A DNA stretch of 13,041 nucleotides, from contig DAOUYX010000024.1 in NCBI GenBank assembly GCA_030665925.1, forward strand, positions 1 through 13,041. The letters run 5' to 3'. Both the position numbers and the translations under genes were made by a program. Position 1 is the first letter of the stretch. Every line of letters starts with the position of its first letter. This document shows, piece after piece, positions 6,514 through 11,432 of the stretch. The stretch is from Methanosarcinales archaeon. GTDB lineage: Archaea > Halobacteriota > Syntropharchaeia > Alkanophagales > Methanospirareceae. The notes under the pieces are model-generated. The model saw only the letters and a list, made by a program, of their open reading frames with translations, ran no database searches and was not told the origin of the DNA.

Positions 6514-7623
6514 ATGGTGGAAATCTGTAAATTCCCGTACATAAATGAGACGGCAGAGAACGTGCAAAGCATCAGCGAAAAAGAAGTCAGAAGCCTGCTC
6601 GATAATTTGAGGGACGCAGAGTGCCTCATTCTCGCAGCAGAGGGACGGTCTAAAGCCGCTCTTCACATAGGAATCGGGCAGATAAAAAGAGAAGTGAAAT
6701 TAGTAGAAGACCTCGATTTCCCGGGGCGGAACCTTCTGGAAGCGGTGCCGGTACTCAAGAAGCGATACGATAAAATCGCATTAGTTATCAATTCGAGCAG
6801 CGGAAAAACCACCACGCCAAAAGAAACCGCAAAAGAGCTGGCGGGTTATATCAACAAAAGAGACCACGATAAGCAGTTTTCCATTGACGTCGTTACTTCC
6901 AGATCGTACTCCTCGATTGGCAGAATCGGTAAAAAGTACGGGACGATGCTCAAACTCTGCGGCCCTAAATACAAAGCTAAAACTACTGATTGGGTTATCA
7001 AGCAAGGAATAATGAACGACGTTTATGAGCTGGGAAGTTTGGTGCTATTCCAAAAGATCAAAGAAGCGATAAATGAAGGCAGAGATCATCAGTGGGTGAT
7101 AAAAGAGATGAACGAAGAGATGGAAACGGCAGGGAGAACAATTGACCGTTACGTTGATTCCGCGGTCTACCAGAGTGCAGTGGAAAAGATGAGCACTCGA
7201 AGCCATACGACCCTTGGGGGACGGGGACCGGCGAAAAACGTAGCTGAAATGACGGTAATCAGGTTACAACACGTGAAAAGAGCAATGGGAGATCAAGCAT
7301 ATTTATCCGGTGAATTAGCGCCCAAGCCCCGACACGGAGACAGTCTTCTACTGGTATCCTGGAGTGGAGAAGACAAGCCCCTTCTCGCGTGGCGAAGAGA
7401 GTACGCGGCATCAGGAGCGGATACCTTTTCAATTGTGGGGAACAAATCGCCCCTTTCTGAAGCAACCGACAGCATTGTCATCGAGAGTCCCGCCAGCCAA
7501 TTTTATCTCCAGGCTGCGTTCCTTCTCAGTCCACTGCCGCTATTGCTGGTCTCGAAATTGAAGAAGTATGGCTTTAAACTCCCGCCTGAGATCATGGGCT
7601 GGTATCACAGCTCAACCGAATAA
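6514..7623 (+). CDS. Tandem SIS-domain protein, function unknown
   Basis: The 369-aa protein contains two sugar-isomerase (SIS) folds. The first has AAEGRSKAAL (41-50) and NSSSGKTTTPKETAKEL (93-109), matching the phosphosugar-binding loops GxGRS and S-x-S-G-x-T. The second has RGPAKNVAE (237-245) and VSWSGEDKPLLAW (281-293), with a final strand-helix segment ADTFSIVGNKSPLSEATDSI (302-321). Such proteins bind phosphosugars and act as isomerases or as sensors; relatives include glucosamine-6-phosphate synthase domains and hexulose-phosphate isomerases. No glutaminase domain is fused and no sugar-pathway gene is adjacent, so the substrate is unknown. The gene ends 11 bp from the stop codon of the convergent FAD gene, so antisense overlap of transcript ends is likely. 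Confidence 0.75.
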   Translation: MVEICKFPYINETAENVQSISEKEVRSLLDNLRDAECLILAAEGRSKAALHIGIGQIKREVKLVEDLDFPGRNLLEAVPVLKKRYDKIALVINSSSGKTTTPKETAKELAGYINKRDHDKQFSIDVVTSRSYSSIGRIGKKYGTMLKLCGPKYKAKTTDWVIKQGIMNDVYELGSLVLFQKIKEAINEGRDHQWVIKEMNEEMETAGRTIDRYVDSAVYQSAVEKMSTRSHTTLGGRGPAKNVAEMTVIRLQHVKRAMGDQAYLSGELAPKPRHGDSLLLVSWSGEDKPLLAWRREYAASGADTFSIVGNKSPLSEATDSIVIESPASQFYLQAAFLLSPLPLLLVSKLKKYGFKLPPEIMGWYHSSTE

Positions 7624-7634
7624 CTTGCACTCAT

Positions 7635-9050
7635 TCATCCGCACGTCTTCAGCATGCCTCTCGCCGCGAGTATGCCCGTAGCCGCTGCATTAACAATGTC
7701 GCGTGATAATCCCGTACCGTCACCAGCGGCAAAAAGATTCTTCACCGTTGTCTCCATATTCCTGTCCACTTTTGTCCGCATTGCGTAGAACTTTATCTCC
7801 GGCGCATAGAGCAACGTTGAATCCGAAGCAACACCGGGTATAATCTCATTCAGCTTCTCCAACCCTTCTATAATGTCCATCGTGATCCGATGCGGCAAAG
7901 CCATGGAAATATCGCCCGGTGTAACATCGGTCAGCGTATTCCGCACTAAATTCCGCTTTATACTCCCCCATGACGACCTTCTACCTCGTCTCAGGTCGCC
8001 CATTCGCTGTAAGATCGGCTTCCCTCCGCCTATTGTAGTCGCCAACTTGGCTATCGACCGCCCGTACCGCGTGGTATTTTCAACCGGTTTTGTCAGCCCC
8101 ACGCGCACGAGGAAAGCGAAATTAGTGTTCTCTGACTTTTTAGTCTTCATTGAATGCCCGTTTACACCGATAAAATCATCATACTCTTCCTTAACGACAA
8201 ATCCGTGCTCATTAGTACAGAACGTCCGTGTAAAATCATCATAGCGCTTTGTTCTGATATGAAACTTTGGGTCGCGGTTTATCCTTGTCACAGGATTCAT
8301 GGTTATCGCCGGCACCTCCACCCGTACGCCAACGTCTATATCCTCATATTCCGCGTCGATCCCATGCTTTTTTATCATCTCATCTACCCAGGTCGCACCT
8401 ATTCTCCCCGGCGCTAAGAGGGTGCATCCGCCTTTTATTGTATCACCCGTATCTGTTATCACGCCGGTACACACCTTCGTCCCTTTTTCTCCATCTTCTA
8501 TAAGCAGGTCAACAACACTCGTATTAAGCATAAATTCAATGCCATGCTCCACCAAATCATCTTTAAACGCTTTTATCACCGCTTTTGTTTTATCTGACCC
8601 TATATGCCTTTGATTGATTTCTATGAAACTCGCACCAACCGAAGCTGCTCGCCTCTTCAACTTCTCTATATCCTCATCAGTACCATTATACAGCTCGTCC
8701 GGCATGCCGTGTTCAAGAAACACACGGTCAACTTCCTTCACGAGCTGCCACGCTGTTGCATGATCGCAGAATTCGGCAAGGTCACCGCCTATATCAGGTC
8801 TGAGGTTGAGCGTGCCATCGGACCAGGTCCCGGCACCACCCACGCCACACATTATATTACATTCCTTACAGTGCTGACAATAACCAACCTCTTCTATAAA
8901 GCAATGTCTCTCCTCTACGTCCTTGCCCTTCTCTATCACCAAAACCCTTTTCTTCTGCCCCTCACGTCCTGCCAATTTTAATTCATGCGCAGCAAATAAG
9001 CCCGCAGGGCCTGCACCCACAATAATGAGATCGTAATAATCCTTTTTCAT
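7635..9050 (-). CDS. FAD-dependent dehydrogenase, COG2509 type
   Basis: 471-aa flavoprotein of uncertain substrate. The N-terminal Rossmann FAD site is DLIIVGAGPAGLFAAHEL (7-24), with VLVIEKG after it (36-42). The C-terminal FAD contact is LFAAGDGTGLSRDIVNAA (439-456). Between residues 58 and 68 it has CQHCKECNIMC, with spacing CX2CX2CX3C followed by GVGGAGTWSDG (69-79); the CNIMCGxGGAGxxSDGxL block is characteristic of this family. The four Cys could bind a cluster or serve in redox chemistry, but this is not established to my knowledge. The start at 9050 is supported by an in-frame TGA four codons upstream. The gene begins 29 nt after the 3' end of tRNA-Lys, leaving no room for its own promoter, so it is probably cotranscribed with that tRNA. 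Confidence 0.8.
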   Translation of the reverse strand: MKKDYYDLIIVGAGPAGLFAAHELKLAGREGQKKRVLVIEKGKDVEERHCFIEEVGYCQHCKECNIMCGVGGAGTWSDGTLNLRPDIGGDLAEFCDHATAWQLVKEVDRVFLEHGMPDELYNGTDEDIEKLKRRAASVGASFIEINQRHIGSDKTKAVIKAFKDDLVEHGIEFMLNTSVVDLLIEDGEKGTKVCTGVITDTGDTIKGGCTLLAPGRIGATWVDEMIKKHGIDAEYEDIDVGVRVEVPAITMNPVTRINRDPKFHIRTKRYDDFTRTFCTNEHGFVVKEEYDDFIGVNGHSMKTKKSENTNFAFLVRVGLTKPVENTTRYGRSIAKLATTIGGGKPILQRMGDLRRGRRSSWGSIKRNLVRNTLTDVTPGDISMALPHRITMDIIEGLEKLNEIIPGVASDSTLLYAPEIKFYAMRTKVDRNMETTVKNLFAAGDGTGLSRDIVNAAATGILAARGMLKTCG

Positions 9051-9079
9051 CGTTCAGTCCATTCGTTCCGTTCGATCAA

Positions 9080-9153
9080 CGAGCCGGGAGGGATTTGAAC
9101 CCCCGACGGGCAGGTTAAGAGCCTGCTGCTCTACCTTTCTGAGCTACCGGCCC
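9080..9153 (-). tRNA. tRNA-Lys (anticodon CUU)
   Basis: Reads GGGCCGG...CCGGCTC with discriminator G on the minus strand. The acceptor stem is 7 bp with one G-U pair. D arm GCTC/GAGC, anticodon stem GCAGG/CCTGC with loop CTCTTAA giving anticodon CTT, variable loop of 5 nt, and T arm GGGGG-TTCAAAT-CCCTC all fold normally, 74 nt in total. CCA is not encoded. G73 is usual for archaeal tRNA-Lys. No intron. Confidence 0.95.
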
Positions 9154-9180
9154 AACAGTATTTACTTTACACGCACTGCT

Positions 9181-9190
9181 ATTTAAAATT
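9181..9190 (-). promoter_or_regulatory. TATA box of tRNA-Lys
   Basis: AATTTTAAAT on the minus strand, centred about 32 nt before the tRNA 5' end, is correctly placed for a start a few nucleotides before the mature tRNA. Confidence 0.45.
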
Positions 9191-9257
9191 TAGTGCATCA
9201 GGTTATTATAGTTTTATTTAGTGGGCAGTAAAGAAGAGGATTAAGAGATTTATCAAA

Positions 9258-10553
9258 TCAAAAATCAAGCAAAGAAAGCTGTTCTCTCCCTGGCTCGTAC
9301 TCTACCATCGTTTCTTGCACTCTTTCTTGCGCTTCCTCACTTGCACCTGTTTTTAGCTCGATAACTCCATACTTGCCGCCGCCACCCGGCAGTATCCGTA
9401 TTTTACTCTCTCTAAATGCTCTTATTGCCTCTAACACACGAATACGGTCATCCGAATTGGAATCAAAATGAGCACCTTTAATAGAATCCATCGAAGCGTC
9501 TATCAAGACGGTAACCTCAGAGCCAAATTCAGCTAACAGCGCCTCCCAGAGCTTTTGTACCGCTTTTGAACCCGGTGATTTATGCACTGCTAACCCTATC
9601 ACTTCAGCCAGTGGTATCAAGTGCAGATAAGGGGGGCGATGCTTGGGGTGCGCACCATCGCAATCCGCAAGCTCGTTTACCCTGTCTCGTACACCTTTCT
9701 TTATCAGACCGCCGCAGCCACATCTCCATCTTCTTGTAATCGCCTCGTTAAGCGAATAATGCGTATAGCACCTGATGCACGCACTTTCATTGTACTTTCC
9801 CTCCTGTGGCGGGAATCCAACATTAAGCACGGGCTTCCTACCTCGCTCTCGCTTTATCGCCGCTTTTAACTCGTCAAAGCTTACGTCCTCCACTTGAAAC
9901 CTGTTAAACTCTCTCGCCAGTCGAATGGGGTAGGGTGAATGTGCATCCGAGTTCGTCAAGAACGTAAGATCACGCAATTCTCCTATTCGATCTGCATACG
10001 ACGAATCTGCACTCAACCCCAATTCCACGAAGGAAACATAGCCTGCCATATCGCCGTAGCACTCCTTCAGCGAATTATGATATGCGTACAAAGCAGTCCA
10101 GGGCGTGAACACATGACAAGGCCCTATAAGAGCTTCTGCATCCCTTGCACGTTCTGCTATTTCCGCTCCACTCAGTCTCAGCGAAGGTCTGCCATCAGAA
10201 TCAATATCCCGTGAATACGCTCTAAACGACTCGTATAACTCCTCTGCTTTCGAAATCGAAGGCACGATGAGTAGATGGTGCACTCGCCTTGTATCCTCCA
10301 CCTCTACGGTAAGCACGAAATTAGTGTTTGTTGCATGTGTTGTGCCTTCATCTTTGGGTTTGAAATAAAAAATGCCATCTCTCTCTTCCAGCTCCCGTAT
10401 GCTCTGCAACCATCTTGGATGTAAACAATCACCCGTGCCAAGGAGCGGTATCCCTTTTTTTGAAGCTTCCGTAGCCAGGGTGGGTAAATCCATACGGGGC
10501 GAAGTCGCAGCCGAATAATGCGAATGGATATGCAAATCGGCGTTAATTATCAT
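9258..10553 (-). CDS. endoQ: Endonuclease Q (PHP-domain DNA repair nuclease)
   Basis: Archaeal repair nuclease that nicks DNA 5' to deaminated bases (uracil, hypoxanthine, xanthine) and abasic sites. The 431-aa length fits. PHP metal-binding motifs: ADLHIHSHYS (5-14), GTGDCLHP (39-46), VHHL (91-94), HVFTPW (147-152) and TNSDAH (200-205). A zinc module follows, CIRC (259-262) with CGC (278-280), as in the known enzymes of the TIGR00375 family. The extreme C-terminus is QLSLLDF (425-431), a Q-x-x-L-x-x-F PCNA-interacting peptide; PCNA binding is documented for Thermococcales EndoQ. The ATG is only 7 nt after the 3' end of the initiator tRNA gene, so the mRNA presumably comes from a joint transcript cut by tRNA 3' processing. 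Confidence 0.88.
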   Translation of the reverse strand: MIINADLHIHSHYSAATSPRMDLPTLATEASKKGIPLLGTGDCLHPRWLQSIRELEERDGIFYFKPKDEGTTHATNTNFVLTVEVEDTRRVHHLLIVPSISKAEELYESFRAYSRDIDSDGRPSLRLSGAEIAERARDAEALIGPCHVFTPWTALYAYHNSLKECYGDMAGYVSFVELGLSADSSYADRIGELRDLTFLTNSDAHSPYPIRLAREFNRFQVEDVSFDELKAAIKRERGRKPVLNVGFPPQEGKYNESACIRCYTHYSLNEAITRRWRCGCGGLIKKGVRDRVNELADCDGAHPKHRPPYLHLIPLAEVIGLAVHKSPGSKAVQKLWEALLAEFGSEVTVLIDASMDSIKGAHFDSNSDDRIRVLEAIRAFRESKIRILPGGGGKYGVIELKTGASEEAQERVQETMVEYEPGREQLSLLDF

Positions 10554-10560
10554 TTTCCAG

Positions 10561-10635
10561 TAGCGGGGGATGGATTCGAACCACCGATCTCCGGGTTATG
10601 AGCCCGACGGGATCTCCTAACTACCCTACCCCGCT
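10561..10635 (-). tRNA. Initiator tRNA-Met (anticodon CAU)
   Basis: On the minus strand AGCGGGG pairs with CCCCGCT, followed by discriminator A. The A1:U72 end pair and the three G-C pairs GGG/CCC beside the loop CTCATAA are the archaeal initiator signature and separate it from elongator tRNA-Met. T arm GGTGG-TTCGAAT-CCATC is normal, the variable loop is 5 nt and the length is 75 nt. No intron, CCA not encoded. The 3' end abuts the endonuclease Q start codon with a 7-nt gap. Confidence 0.96.
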
Positions 10636-10652
10636 CTCATTGAACACTTGCA

Positions 10653-10662
10653 TGTATATATC
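10653..10662 (-). promoter_or_regulatory. TATA box of the initiator tRNA / endonuclease Q transcript
   Basis: GATATATACA on the minus strand is centred about 22 nt before the tRNA 5' end. It is the only credible promoter for both the tRNA and the adjoining nuclease gene. Confidence 0.6.
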
Positions 10663-10943
10663 AGAGAAGAGCTCCTATAATAATAAGTTTCAAATATCAA
10701 AAAGGGATTTTAGAAAAATAAAGTTGCCAAAAGGAGCTTTATTACGATGGCGGTAGTGCGTACAGGACGCATATAAACCCAAAAACACCGCATCCCGGGA
10801 GTCCGTAGAGAAGATAAAAAGTTATGACTATAGTTCTCCCTTAATCCATCATTCTTCATGACGTCATCTTATTTGCCATACGAGATTTGTTATTTGCATT
10901 TTGCGTAGTATAACGCAGGAATATTGCCTGACCTAAGCAAGGT
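10663..10943. promoter_or_regulatory. Intergenic region with two TGCGT/ACGCA dyads upstream of the HTH gene
   Basis: The gap between the initiator tRNA and the HTH regulator is 337 bp and holds no credible gene. It contains TGCGT-N5-ACGCA at 10757-10771 and TGCGT-N6-ACGCA at 10902-10917, the second about 27 bp before the TATA box of the regulator. It also has an exact 10-bp palindrome ATGACGTCAT (10858-10867) and a 7-bp inverted pair AGCTCCT/AGGAGCT (10670-10676, 10732-10738). The dyads are candidate operators; nothing here proves binding. Confidence 0.35.
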
Positions 10944-10952
10944 TTTTATATA
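10944..10952 (+). promoter_or_regulatory. TATA box of the HTH regulator
   Basis: TTTTATATA is centred about 25 nt before ATG 10973, preceded by purines that could form a BRE. The spacing predicts a leaderless mRNA. Confidence 0.6.
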
Positions 10953-10972
10953 CATAGTTCAAACAAGGATAC

Positions 10973-11266
10973 ATGATAAAGATAGAAGAGGAGTTAGTGA
11001 AGGATGCGCACGTGCTCTTACATCCTATACGGTTTAGGATTATAGAGCTGCTTATGGAGAACCCGTTGCACATAAATGGGATAAGCAAAGCGATGGGCGA
11101 AGAAAGGCGACTTATATCGTACCATCTGCTAACGCTGGAAGAGCATGGATTCGTGAACAGTAAGTACGAGATTTCGGAAGCGCCGAAGTCGAAGGGCAAA
11201 GCGATAAGGAAATACTGGGTGACCGACAAAGTGGAGAAAGTGATTTCAGAGCTGAAAAAGATTTAA
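10973..11266 (+). CDS. ArsR-like winged-helix transcriptional regulator
   Basis: 97-aa protein that is essentially one winged-helix domain. HPIRFRIIELLMENPLHINGISKAMG (17-42) gives helices 1-3, RRLISYHLLTLEEHGFV (45-61) is the recognition helix and first strand, and the wing runs through KYEISEAPKSKGKAIRKYWVT (64-84). The C-terminal helix VEKVISELKKI could support dimerisation. No Cys pair for metal sensing is present (the protein has no Cys), so the signal is unknown. Start ATG 10973 matches the TATA spacing. Dyads upstream suggest self-regulation; the next gene downstream on the same strand is the PP-loop fusion, a possible target or operon partner across a 166-bp gap. Confidence 0.85.
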   Translation: MIKIEEELVKDAHVLLHPIRFRIIELLMENPLHINGISKAMGEERRLISYHLLTLEEHGFVNSKYEISEAPKSKGKAIRKYWVTDKVEKVISELKKI

Positions 11267-11284
11267 GTACGTCGGGATTTATCA

Positions 11285-11376
11285 CCGCCGAGAGCGCAGA
11301 GACCACAGAGTTTTTAGACGGTTTCGCTCATTGCTCAGGGTTTCTGATGCTTCTGCGTGCTCTGCGTACTCTGCGG
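11285..11376. repeat. Inverted-repeat element C (9-nt units of CGCAGAGNN type)
   Basis: The left arm (11285-11310) has units CGCCGAGAG, CGCAGAGAC, CACAGAG. The right arm (11350-11376) read on the minus strand has CGCAGAGTA, CGCAGAGCA, CGCAGAAG. The arms are inverted with a 39-nt core. It starts 19 nt after the HTH stop codon. Same design and nearly the same unit as element B at 1623-1717. Confidence 0.8.
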
Positions 11377-11423
11377 TAAGGGGGGGAAATTATCTTCCTC
11401 CTACACCCCTTACGTAGAGGGGT
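11376..11423 (+). promoter_or_regulatory. Alternative hairpins over the ribosome-binding site of the PP-loop fusion gene
   Basis: Shine-Dalgarno-like GAGGGG (11417-11422) lies 10 nt before ATG 11433. ACCCCT (11405-11410) can pair with AGGGGT (11418-11423) and hide it, with a 7-nt loop. Alternatively GTAAGGGG (11376-11383) pairs perfectly over 8 bp with CCCCTTAC (11406-11413) and leaves the site free. The two folds cannot coexist. This applies only if the transcript begins at or before 11376, for example by read-through from the HTH gene. Confidence 0.35.
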
Positions 11424-11432
11424 ATCTTTGGC

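Noticed and set aside
7873..8613. Several plus-strand open frames antisense to the FAD dehydrogenase.
   Set aside because: They lack recognisable motifs or ribosome-binding sites and lie opposite a gene with clear protein-family conservation.
10858..10867. Perfect palindrome ATGACGTCAT upstream of the HTH gene as an operator.
   Set aside because: A single short palindrome about 80 bp from the TATA box without a second copy; the TGCGT/ACGCA dyads are better candidates.
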